Below are positions 54,839 through 62,525 of a stretch of 64,000 bases of DNA, piece by piece (position 1 is the first letter of the stretch; each line of letters begins with the position of its first letter). The position numbers and the translations under genes were made by a program. The notes beneath the pieces were generated by a model. That model was given only the letters and a program-made list of their open reading frames with translations. It made no database searches and was not told where the DNA came from. The DNA comes from Acidobacteriota bacterium (lineage in GTDB: Bacteria; Acidobacteriota; Terriglobia; Terriglobales; Acidobacteriaceae): assembly GCA_016196065.1 (NCBI GenBank), contig JACPYL010000027.1:248001-312000 (forward strand). Reading direction: 5' to 3'.

Positions 54839-55084
54839 ATGTGTACTCCATTTCCAGAGATTTCCGTCTTAGGGACAGAGTGAGGGCAATCAGGGAAGCC
54901 TCACTTCGGCTGGTCGAGTCCTAGCCGATTTAGTTTGCAATGCGCAATTGGGCAGGGAAAACCGTCATGGTTGTGGGGAAATTTTCGACGCCACTGGTCC
55001 TGGGCGCGTGCCTTAGGCCATTTTCCTGCATTGACGCGGCTCGCGACGCATGAACGATTCGGGGCCAAGCCGCTCTTGAGCCGA

Positions 55085-55435
55085 TCAGAGGGTACTGGTG
55101 CTGCTCCGCGCCCAAGCTGATGCGGACGAGATATGAGCCTGGGCTGCTTCCAGCCGCGATTTTTCGGCGAGGAGGTTGCTTTGCAGTTCCGGGAGAAGGT
55201 CTCTCAGCTTTTCCAGGTTGGTGCGGTATTCCTGGGCTGCTTGCTGGACGGCCTCTTCGCCCGGAACAGTTTGGTGGCGCAGGCAGTCGGCGGCATGAAC
55301 AATCTCGCTTAACAAGTTGGAGAAATCTTCAGCCGTGATTGCCGAACAGTGCTCTTGTTCCGAACAAAAACGGATGAGCGCGGAACGGAGACTGATATTT
55401 GCCCGATTCAAGATGGTCAGGGTGTCGGGAAGCAT
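55085..55435 (-). CDS. Possible flagellar chaperone (FlgN/FliT-like)
   Basis: This 116-residue protein is predicted to be helical: LPDTLTILNRANISLRSALIRF, AEDFSNLLSEIVHAADCLRH and RTNLEKLRDLLPELQSNLLAEKSRLEAAQAHI. That pattern, and its place after fliS, suggests a FliT or FlgN export chaperone, but sequence identity is too weak to be certain. Its ATG overlaps the fliS stop by one base (TAATG), so translation is coupled. Confidence 0.6.
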   Translation of the reverse strand: MLPDTLTILNRANISLRSALIRFCSEQEHCSAITAEDFSNLLSEIVHAADCLRHQTVPGEEAVQQAAQEYRTNLEKLRDLLPELQSNLLAEKSRLEAAQAHISSASAWARSSTSTL

Positions 55436-55902
55436 TAACCCTCCCAGTCGACACGCCGATGTGTCGTCCCGGCAGCCGGCGAGGACGAAGTTGCCCCAGC
55501 AGCAGCGGCCTTTGTTGCTAGGTGCGGCTCTGGTTCTTTTGACCGCTCCACTTCGATCCAGGCTTCACGCAAAACCTGTACGTCCGTGATCTGCTGGCGA
55601 ATCCCTTGTAATGACGGATAGAACTGGACCTGTAATAGATTGTGTCGCAGCACATTGTAAAAATGATCCAGATCCTTCGCGACTTTGCCGCCATTGGCGA
55701 AATCGAGCGGCGATTGCAGGTGAGCGATCACAAGGATGGCGTGGTTCAGCATCTTCGTACGCCGCTCCACATCCTCGCGCTCGATCGCGTGCGCAGCTTG
55801 AACGAGATCCAGAATGATCTGGTCGTATAGCAAGACCACGAGACGGTCTGAGGTCGCTCCCCGTACATCGTTTTCGCGATAGGCCGTGCGAGGACTAGTC
55901 AT
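55435..55902 (-). CDS. fliS: Flagellar export chaperone FliS
   Basis: This 155-residue protein has the FliS four-helix pattern: AYRENDVRGATSDRLVVLLYDQIILDLVQAAHAI, KMLNHAILVIAHLQSPLDFANGGKVAKDLDHFYNVLRHNLLQVQ and IRQQITDVQVLREAWIEV. It binds flagellin C-terminus in the cytosol to prevent early polymerisation. The tail is Ala/Ser-rich. The start at 55902 lies 4 nt after the fliD stop. Part of the flaG-fliD-fliS-FliT-like operon. Confidence 0.92.
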   Translation of the reverse strand: MTSPRTAYRENDVRGATSDRLVVLLYDQIILDLVQAAHAIEREDVERRTKMLNHAILVIAHLQSPLDFANGGKVAKDLDHFYNVLRHNLLQVQFYPSLQGIRQQITDVQVLREAWIEVERSKEPEPHLATKAAAAGATSSSPAAGTTHRRVDWEG

Positions 55903-55906
55903 GATT

Positions 55907-57349
55907 TTACTTGGTGATCGTGCCCGTGTTCGGCGTCGTGTTGGTGGACGGTGGTGCAACGTTGAAATTGCCGTTTAACGCCCCAATGATTGCCGTCACC
56001 GTAAACAAAAGTGATGGATACGATTCCAGCGTCGCGTTCACGCGGGCATAGAGGGCGGTCAATTGGGTTTGTTGAGCGGTAAGACGGTCCTGCAGATTCG
56101 TGATTTGAGTCGACAACGATTTCTGTTGGGCCTTGTTGCCGGCAATGTCGAGGTTAACGATCCCGTCGGTCGTGTCCGTAAGGCTGAAGAGATCATTGTT
56201 GAAATTGTTGGCAAAGCCAGTCGTCGAACTATTGGTAAAGAAGCTCTGCACGGCTGCCGGATTTTCCGCCAGCACATTGCTGAGTGTGGGATGCCCATCG
56301 GTGGCCACGGTATTCACGGACAGCGTCCCGTCATTATTGAGGTCAATGCCGAGGGAAGCCAGGTTGACGAGGCCGCTGTTTCCGGCGATGGAAAAGGTGA
56401 CGTCGCTGAGCAGACGGGACTGCAGCGCTCGCAAAGTGCTGTCGGATCCCAGCGGGCCTTGCGTGTTCGTCGCCGGATTTACGGTGAACTGCCGGTTGAT
56501 AATTCCAATCACCGAATTGTAGGCATCGACGAAGTTGTTGATCGCTGAAGTGGCAGCGTTCGCATCCGGTCCAACCGCGAGCTGCACAGTCGTGGCCGGA
56601 GACGCGCTGGCGAGATTCAATGTGACCCCGCTGATTGCCCCGGTTACCGTGTTCGACGTGCTGCTGATCGGGACGCCGTCGATGGTCAATGAGGCGTTGG
56701 TCCCGCCCACGGGCGCATTGAAGGTGAGGCCCGTGTCGTTGCTTGCAATCGACAGCGCGCCTGGGATGCCGGTGGCTTGGCTGAAAAGGGCCAGTCGCGA
56801 GCCACCCGCGTCGGTTACGACATTCGCGGTAACTCCCCATTTCTGATCGTTGATATAACTCGCCAGAGTGCTGATCGTGTCGTTGACACCCGCCGTAATT
56901 GCGATGTCATGAGTGGTGCCGTCCGGACCGCCAATTTGCAGCTTGATATCGCCAGTGGTGACGCCATCGGCGAGGAATGAGGTGTTGCCGTCCGCGAGGG
57001 GGTTGGTATAGAGCGTCCCAGTGGTCGCGAGGCTGGAGACGACGATCTGGTGATTGCCCGCAACTGCTGTGTTCTGGGCACTCGCTGTCAGAATGCCATC
57101 TTGCGATGACGATGCCGACTGCGACGCGAGTGGCCCATGCGGATTTGCGAGCGAGAGTACAGAAGCAGCCAGACTCGTCAGATTGTTGTTCAAGCCGGCG
57201 AGCAGTCCAGCTTGCGTGGACAAATCGGTTTGCTGATTCTGCCAGGTCGTCAGGGGGCCCGTTTGCTGGGCCAGAATTGCATTGACCACGGACTTCACAT
57301 CAATTCCGTTGCCGTTCAGCAGCGCCGAGGCATTGAAGCTTATTGCCAT
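55907..57349 (-). CDS. fliD: Flagellar filament cap protein FliD
   Basis: This 480-residue HAP2 protein has a typical N-terminal region (IDVKSVVNAILAQQTGPLTTWQNQQT) and a central variable region. Conserved C-terminal parts are DLNNDGTLSVN and the coiled end DLDIAGNKAQQ-like plus LQDRLTAQQTQLTALYARV. FliD caps the growing filament and folds incoming flagellin outside the cell. It lies 2 bp after flaG and just before fliS. Length is normal. Confidence 0.92.
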   Translation of the reverse strand: MAISFNASALLNGNGIDVKSVVNAILAQQTGPLTTWQNQQTDLSTQAGLLAGLNNNLTSLAASVLSLANPHGPLASQSASSSQDGILTASAQNTAVAGNHQIVVSSLATTGTLYTNPLADGNTSFLADGVTTGDIKLQIGGPDGTTHDIAITAGVNDTISTLASYINDQKWGVTANVVTDAGGSRLALFSQATGIPGALSIASNDTGLTFNAPVGGTNASLTIDGVPISSTSNTVTGAISGVTLNLASASPATTVQLAVGPDANAATSAINNFVDAYNSVIGIINRQFTVNPATNTQGPLGSDSTLRALQSRLLSDVTFSIAGNSGLVNLASLGIDLNNDGTLSVNTVATDGHPTLSNVLAENPAAVQSFFTNSSTTGFANNFNNDLFSLTDTTDGIVNLDIAGNKAQQKSLSTQITNLQDRLTAQQTQLTALYARVNATLESYPSLLFTVTAIIGALNGNFNVAPPSTNTTPNTGTITK

Positions 57350-57351
57350 GG

Positions 57352-57750
57352 TTATTCCCTTCTATTCTTCACGCCCGGCAAAGGCTCTTCAGCTGATGCG
57401 GGGTCCTTGCCGCGGGCTGCGATCCGTTGCAGCAATTCCTGCGAGTCGTGAATGCCGCGCAGGTGGTCCTCGCTCGGTACTTGCAGAATGACCTCGCCGG
57501 ATTGCTTGTTCAGCACCTGATAGACCAGCGTGTTGTTGTCGGGCGTATCCAGGATCACTTTGACTTCGTGCACCGGAATCGCGAGCGGTACCGGGATATT
57601 TTTCGGTTTTGAAATTTCAACTTTTGCACTGTTTTCCGCGGAGTCGTCCACCGGAGGGGGAGTCCGCGGGGCTGGAGTGGAGTGCTGTTTCGGTTCGGGA
57701 GTCGTTCGCTCAATCCCAGTCGAATTGTTATGCACCGGGTCAACGCTCAT
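57352..57750 (-). CDS. flaG: FlaG-family flagellar protein
   Basis: This 132-residue protein has a disordered Pro/Thr-rich N-terminus and a FlaG core: VKVILDTPDNNTLVYQVLNKQSGEVILQVPSEDHLRGI. FlaG influences filament length in some bacteria. AGGTGAG lies before the ATG. It starts the flaG-fliD-fliS chain and is separated from flagellin by a hairpin. Confidence 0.82.
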   Translation of the reverse strand: MSVDPVHNNSTGIERTTPEPKQHSTPAPRTPPPVDDSAENSAKVEISKPKNIPVPLAIPVHEVKVILDTPDNNTLVYQVLNKQSGEVILQVPSEDHLRGIHDSQELLQRIAARGKDPASAEEPLPGVKNRRE

Positions 57751-57781
57751 AACTCACCTGTTCTTCTGTGCAAAGTCGAAA

Positions 57782-57805
57782 GGAGGCGGGATCGAGCCCG
57801 CCTCC
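57782..57805 (-). terminator. Hairpin after the flagellin gene
   Basis: A perfect 9-bp stem (ggaggcggg 57782-57790, cccgcctcc 57797-57805) is followed on the minus strand by TTT. It may partly end the abundant flagellin mRNA before flaG. Confidence 0.6.
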
Positions 57806-57819
57806 GATCGAACGCGCGA

Positions 57820-59784
57820 CTATTGCAGCAGTTTCAGTACAAGCTGCTGTTGCTGGTTGGCCTGAGCCAGAGAGGAGATACCGGTCTGTTCCAGGATGGA
57901 GTACTTCGCCAGTGTGGCTACCGTCGACGGAATGTCGGCGGCACGGACACCGTCTTCAGCACCCGTCAGGTTCTGCACCTGGTTGGTGATGACGCCTGCG
58001 GCGCTCTGCAGGCGGTTGACGGTGGCGCCGATTGTGCCACGCAGTGCAGCTACGGATGCGATAGCGGCGTTAATGGTGGTCAAGGCCGCGGTCGCGTCGT
58101 CGATGTTCGACAAGTCGTTGATCGATCCGGCCGTGCCACCCGCCAGGCTGGTACCTGCGAAGGTGTTCGAGGTTCCAGTTGCGGCAGTGGCAATGCCGTT
58201 GCCGGTGGTGCCCTTGACGAGTGCGGTGAAGATCACGCTGGTTGGTGTGGCCGCCGCCGAGGCAGAGGTATTCTTCACAGTGGGGCTTCCGTAGGTTGCG
58301 CCTGCGCCGCTTCCCCCGTTAACGGCGTTGGCCAGATTGGTTAGGCTGGCCGCTTCGGTTGCACCAATCAGTACTTCATTGGCAGTAGGCGTGCTATTGA
58401 GCGCCGTCACAAACGTGTAGGTTTGTGTGCCCACGGTGACGGTGTCGCCACCTTTGGCAACGGGCGGAGCGCCGGCATCCGCGCCACCAGTGAAGTCCAA
58501 GGTTGCAAAGCTGCCGACGGTAGCAGTGCCGGACAGGAAGTTGCCGCCTGCACCAGCGACGTTGGCTGTGAAGGTTAGCGATGTTCCCGCAACCAGTGGC
58601 GCCGCGGTGACGTTGGCGTTGCGAACCGTCGTGCTGCTGTAGTTGGTCCCGCCCGCGCCGTTGACCGCGGCAGTCAAGTTGACCAAGCCGGTCGCCTGGC
58701 TGCTGCTGATCACTTCATTCGCCGTGGCTGTATGGCTGAGAGCCGCGACAAATGTATAGGTCTGTCCGCCGACCGTGACCGTGCTGCCCGCCGTGCCGCC
58801 AGCCAACGTGCCAGCAGTAAAGGTCTCGTCTGCCGCCACCGTGGTGGTTGACGTGATCGCGTTTCCGCCGGTTCCATTGACGTTGGCTGCGAAGGTGAGC
58901 GTCGTGGCTCCGGCAGTCACGGCGTTGACGTTGACATTGGCGACAGTTCCAACGCCGTAGGCAGTTCCGGCGCCACCAGGGGCGGCGTTGACTGCACCTT
59001 TCAAGTTGAGGAGCGCTTGGGCGTTGCTGCCCCCGATGGCAACCTCATTGGCCAGTCCGGTTCCGCCGGTGAGAGCGGTTTTGAATGTGTAGGTCTTGCC
59101 ACCAATCGCTACCTGGTCCCCATCAAGGACGCCGCCGCCGTTCACGGTGAGAGTCGTGGTTGCTACCGCGGACGCTACGAATGCGCCTCCGGTAAACACG
59201 TCAGAAGAGGCAACCGCAGCCGATCCCGCCGCTTGCGCGAGCGTGCCCGTGGCGGCAACAGCTCCGCCCAGCCCAAGGTCAATCGAGGACAACACTCCCG
59301 TTGCCACGCCGATCAAACTGTTGCTGTTGGCGCTGGAATCGCTCAGGAACACATTGAGAGTATTCGCGGTGAATACCTTTCCACCGTTGTAATTCGTCTT
59401 GGAACCGACGCGATCAATTTCGGCCTTGATCGCCGTGAATTCGTCGTTCAACGCGACGCGCTGCGGATCGGATACGGTGCCGGTCGCTGCTTCGGTCGCG
59501 ATCGTGACCGCGCGGTTAAGCAGTGTGGTGACTGCTGCCAGCGAGCCATCCGCCACTTGCAGTTCGCCGACGCCATCATTCGCGTTCCGGGCGGACTGCG
59601 TGAGGGCGGTAATGTTGGCATGCAAGCCGTCTGCAATTGCCAGGCCGGCAGCGTCGTCCGCTCCAGTGTTAATGCGTGAACCAGAGGACAGCTGAAAGAG
59701 GGCTTTCTGCAGGTTACCGTTGGTGATCGTCAACTGGTTCTGTGCGGCCAGTGACGCGATGTTATTCAGTACGCTCAGCGCCAT
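57820..59784 (-). CDS. fliC: Flagellin with three inserted tandem repeats
   Basis: This 654-residue flagellin has conserved ends. N-terminal: MALSVLNNIASLAAQNQL, LSSGSRINTGADDAAGLAIADGL, and C-terminal: ALRGTIGATVNRLQSA, ILEQTGISSLAQANQQ. Those ends form the D0/D1 filament core. The central part, about residues 220-554, holds three repeats of about 110 residues. Each has VxVGGxTYTFxxAL, ANEVxIGxxxAxxLxNLxxAVN and a closing LTFxAxVxGxxGN. Similar units are known in phage tail or fibre proteins. AAGGAG lies 7 nt before ATG 59784. Confidence 0.92.
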   Translation of the reverse strand: MALSVLNNIASLAAQNQLTITNGNLQKALFQLSSGSRINTGADDAAGLAIADGLHANITALTQSARNANDGVGELQVADGSLAAVTTLLNRAVTIATEAATGTVSDPQRVALNDEFTAIKAEIDRVGSKTNYNGGKVFTANTLNVFLSDSSANSNSLIGVATGVLSSIDLGLGGAVAATGTLAQAAGSAAVASSDVFTGGAFVASAVATTTLTVNGGGVLDGDQVAIGGKTYTFKTALTGGTGLANEVAIGGSNAQALLNLKGAVNAAPGGAGTAYGVGTVANVNVNAVTAGATTLTFAANVNGTGGNAITSTTTVAADETFTAGTLAGGTAGSTVTVGGQTYTFVAALSHTATANEVISSSQATGLVNLTAAVNGAGGTNYSSTTVRNANVTAAPLVAGTSLTFTANVAGAGGNFLSGTATVGSFATLDFTGGADAGAPPVAKGGDTVTVGTQTYTFVTALNSTPTANEVLIGATEAASLTNLANAVNGGSGAGATYGSPTVKNTSASAAATPTSVIFTALVKGTTGNGIATAATGTSNTFAGTSLAGGTAGSINDLSNIDDATAALTTINAAIASVAALRGTIGATVNRLQSAAGVITNQVQNLTGAEDGVRAADIPSTVATLAKYSILEQTGISSLAQANQQQQLVLKLLQ

Positions 59785-60053
59785 ATGATGCTCCTTTAAA
59801 TGCGGTTTCGATTTTGGGATCCGTCCCCGAAACCTTCTCCGGAGCACGTGACCGTTTTTTGTGCGGAACCCAATTGCACTTCAAACCATCCATCGGCGCA
59901 CTGCGTCCGGGCTTTATTTCCACAAGCACCACCAGTCATAGGTCCTAGGTAACTGTTGCCCGCCCACCCCTTATCTCTCTGTCCTCGTAATTTCTGCCGA
60001 TCTCTCTGAATGGACCTGTAATAAGGGCGGCGGTCTCCGTCCAGGAGCCAATC

Positions 60054-60317
60054 ATGATCCAACTCACCCGCCTCAATAACCATCCGCTCACCGTAAATTC
60101 CGACCTCATCAAGTTTGTCGAGCAGTCTCCGGACACGGTGATCACGTTGTTGACGGGAGAGAAGATCATCGTGCTGGAAAACGCGGACGAAGTGATGGAG
60201 CGGGTGATTCAGTTCCGGCGATCCGTGCTCCAGGGAATCATGTTGTGGTGGGATAACCGCGCCACTCTGTCGCCGTTACTGGCGAGTGATAAACGCACGA
60301 GCAGCGATGAAGAGTAG
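60054..60317 (+). CDS. FlbD-family flagellar protein
   Basis: This 87-residue protein matches the small FlbD family: IQLTRLNNHPLTVNSDLIKFVEQSPDTVITLLTGEKIIVLENADEV. It often sits before motA in gene order, as here. In some bacteria it is linked to flagellar gene regulation, yet this small form lacks a response-regulator domain. It begins the flbD-motA-motB operon, divergent from flagellin. Confidence 0.88.
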   Translation: MIQLTRLNNHPLTVNSDLIKFVEQSPDTVITLLTGEKIIVLENADEVMERVIQFRRSVLQGIMLWWDNRATLSPLLASDKRTSSDEE

Positions 60318-60325
60318 GAGATGAC

Positions 60326-61105
60326 GTGGATAAGGCAACCCTCGCCGGTCTTGTACTGGCCGTGGGCGGCATCGTTTTGGGTTTGATTCTGGAAGGTGGC
60401 AATGTGGGCCAGTTGATCCAGCCCACGGCCGCCATGATCGTGTTTGGGGGAACGCTCGGTGCGGTCCTGATTAACTTCCCGCTGGTGGTTGTCTGGGGCG
60501 CCTTCCGAAGATTGGCCAACATGTTTCAGGAGCCAAGCGAGAATGCGCAGTCCACGATCGACGCATTGGTAAAGTACGCAAACCGGGCTCGCCGTGAAGG
60601 CATTGTCTCGCTCGACTCCGAACTGCCGAATATCGAAGAGCCGTTCCTTCGCCGCGCCCTCATGCTGGCAGTTGACGGAACAGAGCCGCAGGAGCTCCGC
60701 AAGATTATGGAACTGGCGCTCGACAACATCGAAGAACAAGACGAGAAGATCCCGCAGGTCTTCGAAGCGGCCGGAGGGTTTTCTCCGACCATCGGCATCA
60801 TTGGAGCTGTGTTGGGATTGATCCAGGTGATGCAGCATCTCGACAAGATCGACGAGGTTGGCAAAGGGATCGCCGTGGCATTCGTCGCGACCATCTACGG
60901 TGTGGGTGCTGCAAACATTGTTTTCTTGCCAACCTCCGGCAAGTTAAAGATTCGTCTCCGTAACGAACAGATCATCCGCGAAATGACGCTCGAGGGCGTG
61001 GTATCGATCCTGGAAGGAATGAATCCGCGCATGCTCGAAGAGAAGCTTCTCGGCTTTCTGGAAGCGCGTGAAACCACCGCCATCCCCGAAGTGGAACCGA
61101 CATGA
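60326..61105 (+). CDS. motA: Flagellar motor stator protein MotA
   Basis: This 259-residue inner-membrane protein has four hydrophobic helices. It begins with LAGLVLAVGGIVLGLILEGGNVGQL, and has the cytosolic loop with RREGIVSLDSELP and FLRRALMLAVDG. The last two helices hold FSPTIGIIGAVLGLIQVM and IYGVGAANIVFLPTSGKLK. MotA and MotB form the ion-driven stator. The start is GTG with AGGAG 5 nt upstream. It overlaps motB by ATGA. Confidence 0.95.
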   Translation: MDKATLAGLVLAVGGIVLGLILEGGNVGQLIQPTAAMIVFGGTLGAVLINFPLVVVWGAFRRLANMFQEPSENAQSTIDALVKYANRARREGIVSLDSELPNIEEPFLRRALMLAVDGTEPQELRKIMELALDNIEEQDEKIPQVFEAAGGFSPTIGIIGAVLGLIQVMQHLDKIDEVGKGIAVAFVATIYGVGAANIVFLPTSGKLKIRLRNEQIIREMTLEGVVSILEGMNPRMLEEKLLGFLEARETTAIPEVEPT

Positions 61106-61977
61106 GCCGCCGCAAGAAGATTCGCAGCCATAGCAATCATGAACGCTGGCTGGTTTCGTACGCGGACTTCATTACCTTGCTCTTTGCATTCTTTGTGCTT
61201 CTTTATTCTTCGTCGCAGGTGGACAAGAAGAAAGTTGGGAAGCTGGCTCTGGCCATACAAGTTGCGTTTCAGGAAATGGGCGTTTTCGAAACCTCCTCGA
61301 CCCGCGTTCCCGTCGACTTTGACAATCCTATGCCGTTCAATACCGTGCAATCGGTGGACAGCGTGCAACGCAACGCGAACCTCGCGCAGATTGCTGCGCA
61401 TGACAGTAGCGCGCTCGGAGGGGGTGGGGTGGAAAACGGCGATCTATCTGCGCTCCAACGCGAACTGGAAAGTGCGCTGGCGCTCGAAATCTCGCGGCAG
61501 GAAATCTCCATGCGCCGTGAACCGGACGGGCTCGTCATCAGCTTGCGCGAAGTGGGCTTCTTTGAAAGTGGGTCCGGCCAGATGAAACAGGAATCAGAAG
61601 CCGCATTTGACCGCATCGCCGAGTTGTTGCGCAAACGCAATTGCCGCCTGCGCATCGAAGGTCACACCGACAACATTCCCATCCACACCGCCCTGTTCCC
61701 ATCGAACTGGGAACTGTCCACTTCGCGGGCAACCGAGATTGTGCGTTTGCTGATCGTCCGGGACGGATTCGATGCTTCCCATCTCAGCGCGGCTGGCTAC
61801 GCCGAATATCATCCTGCGGCATCCAACAGCACGCCGCAGGGACGCAGCATGAACCGGCGTGTGGATATTGTGATTCTGGGCGAGACGCTGCGTGCAGTGG
61901 CGGTACCCGCACCCTCTGTCCCCGATCTTCTGCAAAAGCCATCGCCCGCGACCCCCGGGCCACGACCGCTACAGTAA
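61102..61977 (+). CDS. motB: Flagellar motor stator protein MotB
   Basis: This 291-residue protein has one N-terminal membrane helix with the ion-binding Asp in YADFITLLFAFFVLLYSS. A linker follows, then an OmpA-like peptidoglycan-binding domain: RIEGHTDNIP, ELSTSRATEIVRLLI, GYAEYHPAASN and MNRRVDIVIL. The Pro-rich tail overlaps the end of the convergent GNAT gene by 9 bp. Start overlaps the motA stop (ATGA). Confidence 0.95.
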   Translation: MSRRKKIRSHSNHERWLVSYADFITLLFAFFVLLYSSSQVDKKKVGKLALAIQVAFQEMGVFETSSTRVPVDFDNPMPFNTVQSVDSVQRNANLAQIAAHDSSALGGGGVENGDLSALQRELESALALEISRQEISMRREPDGLVISLREVGFFESGSGQMKQESEAAFDRIAELLRKRNCRLRIEGHTDNIPIHTALFPSNWELSTSRATEIVRLLIVRDGFDASHLSAAGYAEYHPAASNSTPQGRSMNRRVDIVILGETLRAVAVPAPSVPDLLQKPSPATPGPRPLQ

Positions 61978-62457
61978 CAACTCGAGGTAGAGGGCGCCTT
62001 CAATCGGATTCGTCCGGTAAGGCGCAATCTCGCGGAAGCCACGTCGCCGGTAGAGTGCGATCGCATCCTGCATAGACGATCCAATCGTGTCCAGACGCAT
62101 TCGTTCGTAGCCGATGCTCTGGGCCTCGGCGATGATGCCGTCCACTAGCACCCGCCCTACGCTTTTCCCGCGAAAATCCGAGCGAACGTAAAGGCGTTTC
62201 ATCTCGCAGATCGCCGGTTCAAGTTCCCGCAACGCGATGCACCCAGCAGCCTGGCCATTCAGCGATGCGAGCAGCAATCGTCCGCGGGGCGGGGCATACG
62301 CGCCAGGAAGATTCTTCACTTCTTCGTCAAAGCCCTGGAAACATAAGCTGAAGCCGAGTGACTCGGCATATTCGAGGAAAAGCTGGCGAACCTCGGAGAT
62401 TTCTTCAGCCGAGGTAGCCTGCAGCAAGGTCACGCCGGGAATCGGAAACGTCGTCAC
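61969..62457 (-). CDS. GNAT-family N-acetyltransferase
   Basis: This 162-residue protein has the GNAT acetyl-CoA fold. The pyrophosphate loop is seen as VRSDFRGKSVGRVLVDGII, and the strand before it is CEMKRLYV. The C-terminal DAIALYRRRGFREIAPY is typical. The acceptor is unknown; it resembles small amino-acid or peptide acetyltransferases. It converges with motB. Confidence 0.9.
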   Translation of the reverse strand: MTTFPIPGVTLLQATSAEEISEVRQLFLEYAESLGFSLCFQGFDEEVKNLPGAYAPPRGRLLLASLNGQAAGCIALRELEPAICEMKRLYVRSDFRGKSVGRVLVDGIIAEAQSIGYERMRLDTIGSSMQDAIALYRRRGFREIAPYRTNPIEGALYLELLL

Positions 62458-62525
62458 AAATCTTCCACCTGGAATTCAAATAAATTGCACAGTGTGTCGC
62501 AGACGATTAAGATTTCTGAACTCCC

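Noticed and set aside
54839-55084. Possible riboswitch before the BACON-like gene
   Set aside because: A stem (cggct...agccg) exists but the bases do not fit a c-di-GMP or other riboswitch core that I could recognise.
59785-60053. Flagellar sigma-28 or sigma-54 promoter between flagellin and flbD
   Set aside because: No convincing match to either consensus was found on either strand, though the spacing would suit divergent promoters.
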